From Bacillus suaedaesalsae (GTDB lineage Bacteria > Bacillota > Bacilli > Bacillales > SA4): a stretch of 46,965 nt of DNA. The notes beneath the pieces are model-generated. The model was not told the DNA's origin. It saw only the letters and a list, made by a program, of their open reading frames with translations, and did not search any database. This document shows, one piece after another, positions 8,428-22,873 of the stretch. The position numbers and the translations under genes are program-made. Every line of letters begins with the position of its first letter. Within the stretch, counting starts at the first letter, position 1. The stretch covers positions 1 through 46,965 of the forward strand of contig NZ_JAFELM010000007.1 in NCBI RefSeq assembly GCF_016890225.1. Reading direction: 5' to 3'.

Positions 8428-9716
8428 TTGAACGTTACACAAGAGAAGAAATGGGATCCATTTGGACGGATGAAAATAAATATAATGCGTGGTTAGAAGT
8501 AGAGATATTAGCGTGTGAGGCTTGGGCAGAACTCGGTGACATTCCTAAGGAAGATGTTGCACTTATTCGTCAAAAGGCATCTTTTAACGTGAATCGTATT
8601 TTAGAAATTGAAGAAGAAACGAGACATGACGTTGTTGCATTTACTCGCGCGGTGTCAGAAACTCTTGGCGAAGAGAAAAAATGGGTGCATTATGGATTAA
8701 CGTCAACAGACGTTGTGGACACAGCACTATCTTATTTGTTAAAGCAGGCAAATGAAATCCTGCGAAAAGATTTACATAACTTTATCGAGATTTTAAAAAA
8801 TAAAGCACTTGAGCATAAATACACAGTGATGATGGGGCGTACGCACGGTGTTCATGCTGAGCCAACAACATTTGGATTGAAGTTGGCACTTTGGTATGAA
8901 GAGATGAAGCGAAATCTAGAACGTTTTGAAGCAGCAGCAGAAGGAATTGAATTTGGAAAAATGTCTGGTGCAGTTGGAACGTATGCGAATATTAACCCAT
9001 TCGTAGAGAAGTATGTGTGTGAAAAGCTTGGATTAAAAGCTGCACCGATTTCAACACAAACTTTGCAACGTGACCGTCATGCACATTATATTTCCACACT
9101 TGCTTTAATTGCAACGTCGATTGAGAAGTTTGCAACAGAGGTTCGTGGATTGCAAAAGAGTGAAACGCGTGAGGTAGAAGAATTCTTTGCAAAGGGTCAA
9201 AAGGGATCATCGGCAATGCCGCATAAGCGTAATCCAATTGGTTCTGAAAATATGACAGGTCTTGCTCGTGTCATCCGTGGTCATATGTTAACAGCATATG
9301 AAAATGTTTCGTTATGGCATGAACGTGATATTTCTCATTCATCTGCAGAACGTATTATTTTGCCGGATGCTACGATTTTACTGAACTATATGCTTAACCG
9401 TTTCGGAAACATCGTGAAAAATTTAACGGTATTCGAAGACAACATGAAGCGTAATATGGATCGCACCTTTGGCTTAATTTACTCACAACGTGTTCTTTTA
9501 GCTTTAATTGATGCTGGCATGTCGAGAGAAGAAGCGTATGACACAGTGCAATCAAAGGCGATGGAGGCTTGGGAAAAGCAAATGTCGTTTAAAGAGCTTG
9601 TTTTAGGAGAAGAGAAAATTACATCAAGATTATCACCTGCACAAATTGATGACTGCTTTGATTATAGTTACCACCTTTCTGGGGTAGATACGATTTTTGA
9701 ACAAGTAGGATTGTAG
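8424..9716 (+). CDS. purB: Adenylosuccinate lyase
   Basis: Fumarase-superfamily homotetramer that removes fumarate from SAICAR and from adenylosuccinate, so it serves both IMP and AMP synthesis. The superfamily signature is visible as [16 protein letters not shown] (around residue 262). Other conserved parts are [16 protein letters not shown] with the active-site histidine and [11 protein letters not shown]. At 430 residues it matches the B. subtilis form. It is coupled to purK by an ATGA overlap and is followed ten bases later by purC. Confidence 0.97.
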   Translation: MIERYTREEMGSIWTDENKYNAWLEVEILACEAWAELGDIPKEDVALIRQKASFNVNRILEIEEETRHDVVAFTRAVSETLGEEKKWVHYGLTSTDVVDTALSYLLKQANEILRKDLHNFIEILKNKALEHKYTVMMGRTHGVHAEPTTFGLKLALWYEEMKRNLERFEAAAEGIEFGKMSGAVGTYANINPFVEKYVCEKLGLKAAPISTQTLQRDRHAHYISTLALIATSIEKFATEVRGLQKSETREVEEFFAKGQKGSSAMPHKRNPIGSENMTGLARVIRGHMLTAYENVSLWHERDISHSSAERIILPDATILLNYMLNRFGNIVKNLTVFEDNMKRNMDRTFGLIYSQRVLLALIDAGMSREEAYDTVQSKAMEAWEKQMSFKELVLGEEKITSRLSPAQIDDCFDYSYHLSGVDTIFEQVGL

Positions 9717-9726
9717 GGGGAGAAGG

Positions 9727-10449
9727 ATGGAGAAGCTGGGCTTGCTATATGAGGGAAAAGCAAAACGAATTTATGCGACAAATGATGAGGGTATAGTTTG
9801 GGTTGAGTATAAAGATTCTGCAACAGCTTTTAACGGTGAAAAGAAGGCAACGATTACAGGGAAAGGGAGATTGAATAATACGATTTCCTGCTTGCTATTT
9901 GAAATGCTTCACGAAAAGGGAATTGACACGCACTTAGTGGAGCGGATTTCTGATATAGAGCAGCTTGTGAAGAAAGTTGCGATTATTCCACTTGAAGTCG
10001 TTGTTCGAAATGTAGCAGCGGGTTCCTTATCAAAGCGATTAGGCTTAGAGGAAGGGTCTCCGCTAGCTTCTCCAATCATCGAACTTTATTACAAAAATGA
10101 TGAGCTAGGTGATCCTCTTATAAATGAAGATCATATTAAGTTGTTACACCTCGCTTCTATGTTACAGGTAAATGAAATGAAGCAGAAGGCACAGGAGATA
10201 AACACAGTATTAACTTCATTTTTTGATGAAAAGAATGTGAGATTAATAGACTTTAAGTTAGAATTCGGAATTACTACAGACGGCACTGTACTACTTGCTG
10301 ATGAAATCTCCCCAGATACGTGTCGTTTATGGGATAAAGAAACAAATGAGAAGCTTGATAAAGATGTATTTAGAAGAGGATTAGGAAGCTTAACAGAGGC
10401 ATACGAACAAATATTAGAACGCTTAGGGGGATCATCATGTACAAAGTAA
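9727..10449 (+). CDS. purC: SAICAR synthase
   Basis: Phosphoribosylaminoimidazole-succinocarboxamide synthase, which joins aspartate to CAIR using ATP. Signatures visible are LYEGKAKRIY at the N-terminus, the VVRNVAAGS loop, LIDFKLEFG and DEISPDTCRLWD near the C-terminus. The 240-residue length is normal. GGGGGAGAAGG precedes the ATG. The gene end overlaps purS by 13 bases. Confidence 0.97.
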   Translation: MEKLGLLYEGKAKRIYATNDEGIVWVEYKDSATAFNGEKKATITGKGRLNNTISCLLFEMLHEKGIDTHLVERISDIEQLVKKVAIIPLEVVVRNVAAGSLSKRLGLEEGSPLASPIIELYYKNDELGDPLINEDHIKLLHLASMLQVNEMKQKAQEINTVLTSFFDEKNVRLIDFKLEFGITTDGTVLLADEISPDTCRLWDKETNEKLDKDVFRRGLGSLTEAYEQILERLGGSSCTK

Positions 10450-10691
10450 AGGTTTTCGTTACATTACGCGAAAGTGTGTTAGACCCACAAGGAACAGCAG
10501 TAAAAGGATCACTTCATAGTTTATCGTATACAGAAGTTCAAGATGTGCGCATCGGCAAATTCCTAGAGTTAACGATTGAAAAGAGTGAACGTCCGATTGA
10601 CGAGCTTGTAAAAGAAATGTGTGAACGCCTGTTAGCGAATACGGTAATCGAAGACTTTACTTATGAGCTAGAGGAGGTTGTCCCTCAGTGA
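10437..10691 (+). CDS. purS: FGAM synthase subunit PurS
   Basis: Small structural subunit (84 residues) of the three-part formylglycinamidine ribonucleotide synthase PurSQL found in Bacillus. It begins with [18 protein letters not shown] and ends with [10 protein letters not shown], both typical. It bridges PurQ and PurL and is needed because PurL here is the short form. AGGGGG lies upstream inside purC. The stop overlaps the purQ start. Confidence 0.97.
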   Translation: MYKVKVFVTLRESVLDPQGTAVKGSLHSLSYTEVQDVRIGKFLELTIEKSERPIDELVKEMCERLLANTVIEDFTYELEEVVPQ

Positions 10692-11371
10692 AATTTGCAT
10701 GTGTAGTATTCCCAGGTTCCAATTGTGATGTTGATATGTTTCACGCCATTAAGGATGAACTAGGTGAAGAGGTTGAGTATGTTTGGCATGATACAAAATC
10801 ATTAGATTCGTATGACGGAATTTTACTGCCAGGTGGTTTTTCGTATGGCGATTACTTACGTTCAGGAGCGATTGCGAGATTTTCGAATGTCATGAGTGAA
10901 GTTATCAAGGCAGCTGAACTTGGTAAACCAATCTTAGGTGTGTGTAATGGATTTCAAATTTTACTAGAAGCGGGATTATTACCAGGTGCAATGCGCCGAA
11001 ATAAAGATTTGAAGTTTATATGTAAGCATGTTGAGTTGGTTGTTGAAAACAATAATACGATGTTTTCGGCTGGTTATGAAGCGGGAGAGGTGATATCCAT
11101 TCCTGTTGCACATGGTGAAGGAAATTACTATTGTGACGAACAAACGTTAGCTGCCTTGAAAGAGAACAATCAAATCGTATTCACTTACAACGAAGATATT
11201 AACGGAAGCTTAGAAAATATTGCCGGGATTGTGAATGAAAAAGGAAATGTACTAGGGATGATGCCACACCCTGAGAGAGCTGTAGATTCCTTACTAGGCA
11301 GTGCAGATGGGCTTAAATTATTTCAATCAATTTTAAAGCAATGGAGGGAAACTCATGTCGTTACTTCTTGA
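10688..11371 (+). CDS. purQ: FGAM synthase glutaminase subunit PurQ
   Basis: Class I glutamine amidotransferase that supplies ammonia to PurL. The nucleophile is Cys86 in GVCNGFQ, with the catalytic His-Glu in [10 protein letters not shown]. The N-terminus [12 protein letters not shown] is typical. The start is GTG 10688, preceded by GAGGAGG and overlapping the purS stop by four bases. Its 3' end overlaps purL by 17 bases. Confidence 0.97.
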   Translation: MKFACVVFPGSNCDVDMFHAIKDELGEEVEYVWHDTKSLDSYDGILLPGGFSYGDYLRSGAIARFSNVMSEVIKAAELGKPILGVCNGFQILLEAGLLPGAMRRNKDLKFICKHVELVVENNNTMFSAGYEAGEVISIPVAHGEGNYYCDEQTLAALKENNQIVFTYNEDINGSLENIAGIVNEKGNVLGMMPHPERAVDSLLGSADGLKLFQSILKQWRETHVVTS

Positions 11372-13574
11372 ACCAACATCAGAGCAAATTAAAAATGAAA
11401 AAATCTATCAAGAAATGGGTCTAAGTAGCGAGGAGTTTGCTTTAGTTGAAAAAACTTTAGGACGTTTGCCAAACTATACAGAGCTAGGCTTGTTCTCGGT
11501 TATGTGGTCAGAGCATTGTAGCTATAAAAACTCAAAGCCAGTTCTTCGCAAGTTCCCAACAAAAGGAGAGCGCGTACTTCAAGGTCCTGGAGAAGGGGCT
11601 GGAATTGTAGACATCGGTGATGAACAAGCCGTTGTTTTCAAGATGGAAAGTCATAATCATCCGTCTGCCATCGAGCCGTATCAAGGAGCAGCAACAGGAG
11701 TTGGTGGAATCATTCGTGACGTTTTCTCAATGGGAGCTCGTCCGGTTGCGCTATTAAACTCTCTTCGTTTCGGGGAGTTAACATCTCCTAGAATGAAATA
11801 TTTATTTGAAAATGTTGTAGCAGGAATTGCAGGTTATGGAAACTGTGTAGGGATTCCAACGGTTGGTGGAGAGATTCAATTCGACCCTTCTTATGATGGA
11901 AATCCTCTAGTCAATGCGATGTGTGTCGGTTTAATTGATCATAAGGACATTAAAAAAGGTGTAGCTTCAGGTGTCGGCAATACGGTGATGTATGTTGGTG
12001 CGAAAACGGGTCGTGATGGAATTCACGGTGCAACGTTTGCTTCTGAAGAACTGTCTGATGCCTCTGAGGAGAAGCGTCCGGCTGTTCAAGTAGGAGATCC
12101 ATTTATGGAGAAGCTTTTGCTTGAGGCATGTTTAGAATTAGTAAAATGTGATGCACTAGTCGGAATTCAAGACATGGGTGCAGCAGGATTAACATCCTCA
12201 TCTGCAGAGATGGCAAGTAAAGCAGGATCAGGTATTGAAATGAACTTAGACTTAGTACCGCAGCGTGAAACAGGGATGACTGCTTATGAAATGATGTTGT
12301 CTGAATCACAAGAACGTATGCTAATCGTTGTGGAAAAAGGTAGAGAACAGGAAATTCAAGATATTGTTGTGAAGTATGGTTTAGAAGCAGTGGCTGTTGG
12401 TATTGTTACAGATGATAAGATGCTACGTTTAGTACATCGAGGTGAAGTGGTTGCCAACGTACCAGTTGATGCGTTAGCAGAAGATGCACCAGTGTATCAT
12501 AAGCCTTCAAGTGAACCAGCTTATTATAGAGAGTTTCAATCCATGGAAAATGATATTCCTGAAGTGGACGATGTACAAGAAACGCTAGTTAAACTTTTAT
12601 CTCAGCCAACGATTGCAAGCAAAGAGTGGGTTTATAACCAATATGATTATATGGTTCGTACGAATACGGTTGTTTCACCTGGTTCGGATGCTGCCGTTGT
12701 GCGTATTCGCGGTACGAGAAAAGCGTTAGCGATGACGACAGACTGTAATTCTCGTTACATTTATTTAGATCCAGAAGTAGGCGGGAAAATTGCAGTTAGT
12801 GAAGCAGCAAGAAATGTTGTTTGTTCAGGTGCTGAACCGATTGCGATTACGGACTGCTTGAACTTTGGTAACCCGGAAAAACCAGAAATTTTTTGGCAGT
12901 TAGAAAAAGCAGTTGATGGCATGAGTGCAGCATGTGAAAAGCTGAATGCACCTGTTATTAGCGGGAACGTTTCACTTTATAACGAAACAAATGGGACAGC
13001 AATCTATCCTACACCAACAGTTGGAATGGTAGGCTTAATTGAGGACATCGATCATATTACAACGCAAAGCTTTAAGCAAGCGGGTGATTTAGTGTATGTA
13101 ATCGGAGAAACAAAACCAGAGTTTGGTGGAAGTGAGCTTCAAAAGTTAACATATGGACGTATTTTTGGAAAAGCACCAGAGTTAGATTTAGAGGTTGAAG
13201 CTGAGCGTCAGTCTGCACTTCTTGGGGCAATTCGTGCGGGTAGTGTTGCTTCTGCGCATGATGTATCAGAAGGTGGGCTAGGAGTGGCGTTGGCAGAGTC
13301 TCTGTTTGGAACAGGTTTAGGATTGGATGTTGATCTTACAGGTGAGGATGCTACAGTTGCTTTATTTAGTGAAACACAATCACGTTTTGTTGTGTCAGTA
13401 AAGCCTGAACAGAAGGAAAAGTTCGAGCAATTAGTTGCAGATGCATTCCTAGTTGGGAATGTTACGAACGATTCAATGTTAACGATTCGAGTTAATGAGA
13501 AGCCTGTCATCACCACTTCTGTTGAAGGATTAACAGAAGCTTGGAAGGGAGCAATTCCATGCTTGCTGAAATAA
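11355..13574 (+). CDS. purL: FGAM synthase large subunit PurL (small form)
   Basis: ATP-dependent synthetase subunit that amidates FGAR to FGAM. The 739-residue size is the short PurL that lacks fused PurS and PurQ domains and depends on the separate proteins encoded just upstream. Visible signatures are [33 protein letters not shown] and [17 protein letters not shown] in the first half, and [11 protein letters not shown] with GNVSLYNET in the second. It belongs to the AIR synthase fold, as does PurM. It overlaps purF by 16 bases. Confidence 0.98.
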   Translation: MSLLLEPTSEQIKNEKIYQEMGLSSEEFALVEKTLGRLPNYTELGLFSVMWSEHCSYKNSKPVLRKFPTKGERVLQGPGEGAGIVDIGDEQAVVFKMESHNHPSAIEPYQGAATGVGGIIRDVFSMGARPVALLNSLRFGELTSPRMKYLFENVVAGIAGYGNCVGIPTVGGEIQFDPSYDGNPLVNAMCVGLIDHKDIKKGVASGVGNTVMYVGAKTGRDGIHGATFASEELSDASEEKRPAVQVGDPFMEKLLLEACLELVKCDALVGIQDMGAAGLTSSSAEMASKAGSGIEMNLDLVPQRETGMTAYEMMLSESQERMLIVVEKGREQEIQDIVVKYGLEAVAVGIVTDDKMLRLVHRGEVVANVPVDALAEDAPVYHKPSSEPAYYREFQSMENDIPEVDDVQETLVKLLSQPTIASKEWVYNQYDYMVRTNTVVSPGSDAAVVRIRGTRKALAMTTDCNSRYIYLDPEVGGKIAVSEAARNVVCSGAEPIAITDCLNFGNPEKPEIFWQLEKAVDGMSAACEKLNAPVISGNVSLYNETNGTAIYPTPTVGMVGLIEDIDHITTQSFKQAGDLVYVIGETKPEFGGSELQKLTYGRIFGKAPELDLEVEAERQSALLGAIRAGSVASAHDVSEGGLGVALAESLFGTGLGLDVDLTGEDATVALFSETQSRFVVSVKPEQKEKFEQLVADAFLVGNVTNDSMLTIRVNEKPVITTSVEGLTEAWKGAIPCLLK

Positions 13575-14971
13575 GAGGCTTGAATGAAGAGTGTGGAATT
13601 TTCGGAGTTTGGGGACATCCAGATGCTGCACAAATTACGTACTATGGATTGCATAGCTTGCAGCACCGCGGACAAGAGGGTGCTGGAATTGTAACAACCA
13701 ATGGTGAAGTGATGCGTGGTGTGAAAGGTCTTGGACTTGTAACGGAAGTATTTAAGCAAGAAGAGATGAAGGATTTTTACGGGAAAGCTGCAATCGGTCA
13801 CGTTCGCTATGCGACTGCTGGTGGTGGTGGGTATGAAAATGTACAGCCACTTCTATTTAACTCGCAAAGTGGCAGTCTAGCACTGGCTCATAACGGAAAT
13901 CTTGTCAATGCGACTGCGTTAAAGCATCAACTAGAAGGGCAAGGAAGTATTTTTCAAACAACGTCCGATACGGAGGTATTAGCTCACTTAATTAAACGAG
14001 GTGGAAATTTACCGTTGAATGAGCGTGTGAAGAATGCTTTATCTATGGTAAAGGGGGCATTTGCTTTTCTCATCATGACAGAAAATGAAATGATGATTGC
14101 CCTAGATCCACTAGGGATGCGGCCACTTTCACTTGGTAGATTAGGAGATGCCTTTGTAGTAGCTTCTGAGACTTGTGCATTTGATGTGGTTGGGGCGAAA
14201 TTTGAAAGAGAAGTAGAGCCTGGTGAGCTCATTATTATTTCAGATGAAGGTATTCGTACAGAGCGGTATGCCGGCGTTCAGGCTCGCGCGATTTGTAGTA
14301 TGGAATATGTTTATTTCGCTAGACCTGATAGTAACGTTGATAAAATTAATGTTCACAGTGCCCGTAAGAATTTAGGTAGATGGCTAGCACTAGAAGCGCC
14401 ATCTGAAGCAGATGTTGTCATAGGGGTACCAGATTCTAGTATTTCAGCAGCAATTGGATATGCTGAAGCAATGAGCATTCCTTATGAAATTGGATTGATT
14501 AAAAATCGATATGTTGGAAGAACGTTCATCCAACCTTCTCAATCATTACGTGAGCAAGGTGTGAAGATGAAACTTTCGCCAGTACGCGCGATTGTAGAAG
14601 GAAAGCGTGTAGTCATGGTGGATGATTCCATCGTGCGTGGAACGACGAGCCGCCGCATTGTGAACATGCTTCGAGATGCGGGAGCGAGCGAAGTGCACGT
14701 ACGAATCAGTTCACCACCCATTAAAAATCCATGCTATTACGGTATCGATACATCAACAAGTGAGGAGCTAATTGCTTCAGATAAGACAGTAGAGGAAATT
14801 AGAGAAATCATTGGGGCAGACTCCCTGTCGTTTTTAAGCAACGAAGGAATGCTAAGCGCAATAGGTCGCCCAGATTCAGATGAAAATAAAGGACAATGTA
14901 TGGCGTGCTTTACGGGAAAATACCCAACCGAAATCTACCCAGACACCGTGCACCCATACTTAAAATGTTAA
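13559..14971 (+). CDS. purF: Amidophosphoribosyltransferase
   Basis: First committed step of purine synthesis: PRPP plus glutamine to phosphoribosylamine. The start is ATG 13559 with GGAAGGGAG upstream, giving an 11-residue propeptide followed by Cys12 ([11 protein letters not shown]), the N-terminal nucleophile freed by self-cleavage. The PRPP loop is [16 protein letters not shown]. Four cysteines fitting the Bacillus 4Fe-4S cluster are visible ([14 protein letters not shown] and GQCMAC near the C-terminus), so the enzyme should be oxygen-sensitive. It starts inside purL. Confidence 0.97.
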   Translation: MLAEIRGLNEECGIFGVWGHPDAAQITYYGLHSLQHRGQEGAGIVTTNGEVMRGVKGLGLVTEVFKQEEMKDFYGKAAIGHVRYATAGGGGYENVQPLLFNSQSGSLALAHNGNLVNATALKHQLEGQGSIFQTTSDTEVLAHLIKRGGNLPLNERVKNALSMVKGAFAFLIMTENEMMIALDPLGMRPLSLGRLGDAFVVASETCAFDVVGAKFEREVEPGELIIISDEGIRTERYAGVQARAICSMEYVYFARPDSNVDKINVHSARKNLGRWLALEAPSEADVVIGVPDSSISAAIGYAEAMSIPYEIGLIKNRYVGRTFIQPSQSLREQGVKMKLSPVRAIVEGKRVVMVDDSIVRGTTSRRIVNMLRDAGASEVHVRISSPPIKNPCYYGIDTSTSEELIASDKTVEEIREIIGADSLSFLSNEGMLSAIGRPDSDENKGQCMACFTGKYPTEIYPDTVHPYLKC

Positions 14972-14999
14972 GCACAAAATAAACGAAAATAATTTAACG

Positions 15000-15038
15000 C
15001 TTTAAAGGAATGGGGGCCTGTCCCCCATTCCTTTAAAG
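15000..15038. repeat. REP-like palindrome, GGGGGCCTGTCCCCC family, copy 1
   Basis: A perfect 17-base inverted repeat, CTTTAAAGGAATGGGGG and its complement, around loop CCTGT. It lies in the 105-base gap between purF and purM, inside the operon. It has no T-run, so it is unlikely to be an efficient terminator. Related copies are at 28667-28709 and 38488-38543. Confidence 0.85.
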
Positions 15039-15076
15039 TACTAAAGTCTTGAAGGTGACGAGGGGGAGTTAGGACG

Positions 15077-16117
15077 ATGTCGATTTCGTATAAGGATGCA
15101 GGCGTTGATATTGAAGCGGGTTATGAAGCGGTTTCGAGAATGAAGAAGCATGTCGAACGGACAAAGCGTAATGGTGTCCTTAGTAGTATTGGTGGCTTTG
15201 GTGGGATGTTCGATCTCTCCAGTCTAAACTTGAAGGAGCCTGTGCTTGTTTCTGGAACGGATGGAGTTGGCACGAAGCTGATGCTGGCATTTATGATGGA
15301 TCAGCACGACACGATTGGTATTGATGCTGTCGCGATGTGCGTGAATGATATTGTCGTACAAGGTGCAGAGCCGTTGTTCTTCCTTGATTACATCGCGTGC
15401 GGAAAGGCAAAGCCAGAGAAAATTGAAGACATCGTAAACGGAATTTCAGAAGGCTGTGTTCAAGCAGGATGTGCGCTTGTAGGCGGAGAAACAGCTGAAA
15501 TGCCAGGAATGTATGACGAAGATGAGTACGACTTAGCTGGATTTGCTGTCGGTGCGGTTGAAAAATCCAAAATCATAACAGGCGAAACAATCAAACCTGG
15601 AGATTGCCTAATCGGACTAGCTTCTAACGGTCTTCATAGTAACGGATTCTCCCTTGTCCGTAAAATCCTTCTTGAAAAAGCTGGCCACGCTCTAACTGAC
15701 CAAATAGAAGGACTAGACAGCACGTTAGGAGAAGAACTTCTCAAGCCAACAAAAATCTATGTAAAACCAATTCTGCATGTACTTAAAACCTACAACATAA
15801 AAGGTATGGCACATATTACAGGTGGTGGCTTTATCGAGAATATTCCTAGAATGCTTCCAAAAGGCTGCGGAGCAGAAGTCGATCACGGTTCATGGCCAAT
15901 TCCAAACATATTCAACGTTCTCGGGCGCGAAAGCACGTTAAAACAAGAAGAAATGTTCAACATTTTCAATATGGGAATCGGCATGGTCCTAGCTGTAGCT
16001 GAAGAAGATCTAGTGAACATCATCAAGGAATTAGAATCTCAAGGTGAAAAAGCCTATATCATTGGACGAGTGAAAAGTGGAACTGGTGTCACATTCGGAG
16101 GAGGAGCATTAACATGA
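15077..16117 (+). CDS. purM: Phosphoribosylformylglycinamidine cyclo-ligase (AIR synthetase)
   Basis: Closes the imidazole ring of FGAM with ATP to give AIR. Signatures visible are [27 protein letters not shown] and the C-terminal [16 protein letters not shown]. At 346 residues it matches the usual length. It is separated from purF by 105 bases that hold the palindromic repeat, the only real gap in the operon, so distal expression could be tuned there. GGGGGAG precedes the ATG. The stop overlaps purN. Confidence 0.97.
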   Translation: MSISYKDAGVDIEAGYEAVSRMKKHVERTKRNGVLSSIGGFGGMFDLSSLNLKEPVLVSGTDGVGTKLMLAFMMDQHDTIGIDAVAMCVNDIVVQGAEPLFFLDYIACGKAKPEKIEDIVNGISEGCVQAGCALVGGETAEMPGMYDEDEYDLAGFAVGAVEKSKIITGETIKPGDCLIGLASNGLHSNGFSLVRKILLEKAGHALTDQIEGLDSTLGEELLKPTKIYVKPILHVLKTYNIKGMAHITGGGFIENIPRMLPKGCGAEVDHGSWPIPNIFNVLGRESTLKQEEMFNIFNMGIGMVLAVAEEDLVNIIKELESQGEKAYIIGRVKSGTGVTFGGGALT

Positions 16118-16688
16118 TTTCCCTTGCTGTGTTTGCATCAGGTTCAGGAACGAACTTTCAATCCATTGTTAACGCAACGAAAAAAGGCGAACTACAAGCA
16201 ACGATCAAAGTACTATTTTGTGATAAAAAAGAGGCAAAAGTAATTGAACGTGCAAAAGCAGAAGGTATTCCAGCCATCGTTCTCACGCCAAAAGAGTTCC
16301 CTTCCAAAAAGGAATACGAAGAAGCAATATTAACACAATTAAAAGAACTACAAGTAGATTGGATTATATTAGCTGGCTATATGCGCTTAATTGGAGAAAC
16401 TCTACTTCATGCATACGAAGGAAACATCGTAAACATCCATCCTTCGTTGCTACCCGCATTTCCAGGGAAAGATGCAATCCAGCAAGCGTTCCAAGCAAAA
16501 GTAAAAATTACAGGCGTAACGGTTCACTTTGTCGATGAAGGAATGGACACAGGTCCAATTATTGATCAAGAATCAATCCGAATTGACGAACATGAAACAT
16601 ATGAAAGCTTGCAAGCAAAGATTCAACGGATTGAGCATGTATTATATCCAAAAACGATTCAAGCATTAGTAACAAGGGGGCATCATTC

Positions 16689-16692
<4 letters not shown>
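16114..16692 (+). CDS. purN: Phosphoribosylglycinamide formyltransferase
   Basis: Transfers a formyl group from 10-formyl-tetrahydrofolate to GAR. Visible signatures are [12 protein letters not shown] for phosphate binding, LAGYMRLIG, the catalytic [12 protein letters not shown], and [14 protein letters not shown] with the catalytic aspartate. The 192-residue length is normal. It overlaps purM by ATGA and purH by GTGA, so these three are tightly coupled. Confidence 0.97.
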
Positions 16693-19586
<2,894 letters not shown>

Positions 19587-19607
19587 GTAACCAGCTCCTT
19601 AAACTCG

Positions 19608-19643
19608 TCCCCCTCATGAAGCAAGGGGGATGTTTTATTTTTA
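19608..19643 (+). terminator. Intrinsic terminator of the pur operon
   Basis: TCCCCCT pairs with AGGGGGA around loop CATGAAGCA, followed by TGTTTTATTTTT. It sits about 100 bases after purD, beyond the small antisense gene, and just before the convergent DUF2892 gene. Confidence 0.8.
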
Positions 19644-19644
19644 C

Positions 19645-19893
19645 TTAAGTAGGATTAATTGCTGTATCGTGTTCTTTTCTTTGTTCGTCATCCTCTTTGT
19701 ATTCATTATATAAATACGTCAGAGGGCAGAATCGAACGATACCTTCTCCAATCTTCATTGCAGCAAGAATTGCGACAAGAAGATAGCTTTCTTGAGGATT
19801 ACGTCTCGATAGCTTTGCCGTTGCAATCGCAAGTAAAGTAAACCCACATGTTATTCGAATTAATGCATTTATAATCCCGATATTCGGTTTCAT
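19645..19893 (-). CDS. DUF2892 (YgaP-like) small membrane protein
   Basis: 82-residue protein with two hydrophobic helices (about 8-27 and 37-57) and a polar acidic/basic tail. The pattern PNIGIINALIRITCGFTLL followed later by RFCPLTYLY matches the DUF2892/YgaP transmembrane family. The start is ATG 19893, because GAGGTGA lies six bases upstream on the minus strand. A GTG seven codons earlier would place the ribosome site inside the gene. It converges on the pur operon terminator. Function is unknown. Confidence 0.8.
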   Translation of the reverse strand: MKPNIGIINALIRITCGFTLLAIATAKLSRRNPQESYLLVAILAAMKIGEGIVRFCPLTYLYNEYKEDDEQRKEHDTAINPT

Positions 19894-19993
19894 AATCGTC
19901 ACCTCAGTTTTCACAAATTTTCTAAAATCTTTAATGCGTTACCCTACTAATTATGATAGGATAAGTAAAAGAATGATGAACGGAGGAACGTGA

Positions 19994-21736
19994 ATGGTTG
20001 AGTCAAAATACCGCTGGAGAAGTCTGCAATTACGTAAAGCTGTAGACATCATAGATGGAAAGCGTTCACCCCAGATGGTATTGAAAAATGCCACTTTTTT
20101 GCATTCTGGCTTTAAACAATGGATTACTGCGAACATCTGGATTCAAGAGGACCGGATTGTATATATAGGCGAACAATTACCAGCAAAGGATGAAAACAGT
20201 GAACAAATTGACTGTACTAATTTGTTCCTTGTACCAGGTTATATTGAACCACATGCACATCCATTTCAGTTATATAATCCCCACTCATTAGCTCAATATG
20301 CATCCCAATATGGCACAACTACATTAGTGAACGATAACCTTGTCTTGTTTTTACAGTTACCAAAAAAGAAAGCGTTTTCTTTAATGGATGATATGAAAGA
20401 TTTACCTCAAAGTTTGTTTTGGTGGAGTCGTTTTGACTCTCAATCACAAATGACAAATGAAGAGGAGCTCTTTTCAATAAAAAATATTAATGCCTGGCTT
20501 GAACGAGACGATGTGATCCAAGGTGGAGAGTTAACGGGATGGCCGAAGTTACTTGCAGGTGATGATATGATGCTTCACTTCATTCAGGAGGCGAAGCGTA
20601 AGAACAAACTCATTGAGGGACACTTTCCTGGGGCATCTGAAAAGACGTTAGTAAAATTGAAGCTTCTAGGCGCTGATTCAGATCATGAATCACTTTCGGG
20701 AAAAGATATATACTACCGATTATTACATGGATACACGGTGGCTTTAAGATATTCGTCCATTCGACCGGATTTACCACTGTTATTGGATGAACTAAAGGAG
20801 CTAAGCCTTCAAAGTTATGATTCGCTTCTATTTACAACAGATGGTTCGACGCCATCCTTCCATGAGCAAGGTTTTATTGATGTGATGATTAAAATGGCAA
20901 TCGAGAGTGGAATACCAATCATTGACGCCTATCATATGGGATCTTATAACGCCGCAAAGCACTTCCGTCTTGATGGTATTTTAGGTCAAATTGCTACTGG
21001 TAGAATTGCGAATATTAATTTCCTTACATCGAAAGAACATCCAACACCTGTCAGCGTTTTAGCAAAGGGTAAATGGCTGAAGCGTGACGGCAAAGCAATG
21101 TATGAAAACGCACCTTTCTCATGGGCAAATAGCGGAATGGATCCATTAAAGGTTGACTGGGAATTAACAAATGATGATCTGCAATTCTCCATGGCACTCG
21201 GTATGAAAATGGAAAATGCGGTTATTATGAAGCCATATTCGGTAAATGTAGATCCTTCAGTAGAAGAGCTTTCAGAAGAGCATGATGAAAACTTTTTATT
21301 GCTACTAGATAAAGATGGAAAATGGCGTATTAACACGATGTTAAAAGGGTTCGCAACGAAACTTCACGGACTTGCAAGCTCATATTCCAATACAGGGGAT
21401 TATATTGTCATTGGAAAACGGAAGAAAGACATGATTCTGGCGTTTAACCGTATGAAGGAAATAGGCGGAGGCATTGTTCTTGCCCACAATGGTGAAATTA
21501 TCTTTGAATTGTCCCTTCCTCTAGGAGGTAGAATGTCAAAACTACCACTTGAAGAGCTGATCGTAAAAGAAAAGAAATACAAAGAAATCATGATAGAGAA
21601 AGGGTATCCTTATATCGATCCAGTGTATACGCTATTGTTTCTATCATCCACACACCTGCCGTATATTCGCATTACACCAGTAGGAATCTATGATGTGATG
21701 AATAAAACTGTACTCTTTCCCGCAATAATGCGTTAA
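19994..21736 (+). CDS. yerA: Adenine deaminase-type amidohydrolase YerA
   Basis: Amidohydrolase-superfamily protein of 580 residues, equivalent in position and type to B. subtilis YerA, a paralogue of adenine deaminase. Metal-binding-type motifs are EPHAHPFQL near residue 90, EGHFPGAS near 212, SDHESL near 232 and TTDGSTP near 281. The C-terminal domain, with VIGKRKKDM and IVLAHNGEI, matches the adenine deaminase C-terminal domain. The expected reaction is adenine to hypoxanthine plus ammonia, which fits the purine neighbourhood, but YerA-type proteins may have another substrate. GGAGG precedes the ATG. Confidence 0.85.
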   Translation: MVESKYRWRSLQLRKAVDIIDGKRSPQMVLKNATFLHSGFKQWITANIWIQEDRIVYIGEQLPAKDENSEQIDCTNLFLVPGYIEPHAHPFQLYNPHSLAQYASQYGTTTLVNDNLVLFLQLPKKKAFSLMDDMKDLPQSLFWWSRFDSQSQMTNEEELFSIKNINAWLERDDVIQGGELTGWPKLLAGDDMMLHFIQEAKRKNKLIEGHFPGASEKTLVKLKLLGADSDHESLSGKDIYYRLLHGYTVALRYSSIRPDLPLLLDELKELSLQSYDSLLFTTDGSTPSFHEQGFIDVMIKMAIESGIPIIDAYHMGSYNAAKHFRLDGILGQIATGRIANINFLTSKEHPTPVSVLAKGKWLKRDGKAMYENAPFSWANSGMDPLKVDWELTNDDLQFSMALGMKMENAVIMKPYSVNVDPSVEELSEEHDENFLLLLDKDGKWRINTMLKGFATKLHGLASSYSNTGDYIVIGKRKKDMILAFNRMKEIGGGIVLAHNGEIIFELSLPLGGRMSKLPLEELIVKEKKYKEIMIEKGYPYIDPVYTLLFLSSTHLPYIRITPVGIYDVMNKTVLFPAIMR

Positions 21737-21813
21737 ACTATAAGAGTATTTATAGACATTTTTGTAAAACTAAACCGTATAGAAGAAAATTTTGAAGCAA
21801 AGGTTGTGTAACG

Positions 21814-22854
21814 ATGAAGCGAAGTCTCTTATATACTCTACTAATTGCACTACTTACTCTTATTGTCGGTTGCTCGAAGGATGTCGCTGAGCCGGCAGTA
21901 TCAGAGCCAGAAGAAGATGAAGTAGTGGAAGAGACGGTAGAAGAGGAAACGTTTGAGGCGAACTATCCACTGACAGGGATTGAGACAAACGAAGATATTA
22001 ATAGACGAACAGTGGCTGTTATGGTGAACAATCACCCAAAGGCACGTCCACAATCAGGCTTACACAAATCTGATATTGTGTATGAAGTGTTAGCCGAAGG
22101 CGACGTAACACGTTTTCTAGCCATTTTCCAAAGTCAAGTTCCAAAAAAAATCGGACCTGTTAGAAGTTCACGTGACTACTATATTACACTAAGTAAAGGG
22201 TATGATGCGTTTTATATCGCTCACGGATTTAGCCCTGATGCAAAAGAGATGTTAGATGCAAAAGTAGTAGATAATATTAACGGAATGGAATATGACGGCA
22301 CACTATTTGAACGTGCAGATTTCAGAAAAGCGCCTCACAACTCGTATATCACATATGACAATATAGTGAAGGGTGCAGAAATGAATGATATTGCAACTAC
22401 TCATGATGTGAATCCACTTCCGTTTTTAACAGAAGATGAGTTAGCAGGTATTGAAGGTAAAGATGGGAAATCTATTAAAATTGCGTATTCTAGTAAGAAT
22501 TATGCAACGGCAGAGTACATGTATGATGAAGTAGAACAAACATATTATCGTTATAGTATGGGCGTGATTACAGAGGACCTTGATACGAAAGAGCCGGTTT
22601 CGATTGATAACCTATTTATCGTAGAAACAACTCATAAAGTAATTGATGATGCTGGAAGAAATGATATTGATTTAACATCCGGTGGAAAAGCATACTTACT
22701 TCAAAAGGGGAAAATGAAAGAAGTAGAATGGAAAAATGATGATGGACGCATTCTTCCATATGTAAATGGAGAAGCAGTGAAGCTGGTACCAGGTAGAACA
22801 TGGATTAATATCGTTCCGACGTTATCTAAAGTATCACAACCAACTACAAATTAG
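21814..22854 (+). CDS. yerB: DUF3048 lipoprotein YerB
   Basis: 346-residue predicted lipoprotein. The signal peptide ends in the lipobox IVGC with Cys20, followed by an acidic linker (about 22-48). DUF3048 follows, with NRRTVAVMVNNHPKARPQSGL and KIGPVRSSRDYYI. The family is tethered outside the membrane in Firmicutes and its function is unknown. It lies between yerA and yerC as in B. subtilis. The next gene starts 19 bases after its stop, so yerB and yerC are likely co-transcribed. Confidence 0.9.
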   Translation: MKRSLLYTLLIALLTLIVGCSKDVAEPAVSEPEEDEVVEETVEEETFEANYPLTGIETNEDINRRTVAVMVNNHPKARPQSGLHKSDIVYEVLAEGDVTRFLAIFQSQVPKKIGPVRSSRDYYITLSKGYDAFYIAHGFSPDAKEMLDAKVVDNINGMEYDGTLFERADFRKAPHNSYITYDNIVKGAEMNDIATTHDVNPLPFLTEDELAGIEGKDGKSIKIAYSSKNYATAEYMYDEVEQTYYRYSMGVITEDLDTKEPVSIDNLFIVETTHKVIDDAGRNDIDLTSGGKAYLLQKGKMKEVEWKNDDGRILPYVNGEAVKLVPGRTWINIVPTLSKVSQPTTN

Positions 22855-22873
22855 AGGATTGAGGAGAACTTAT

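Noticed and set aside
13208-13801. Long minus-strand frame over purL/purF
   Set aside because: It is the shadow of two well-supported overlapping enzyme genes on the plus strand.
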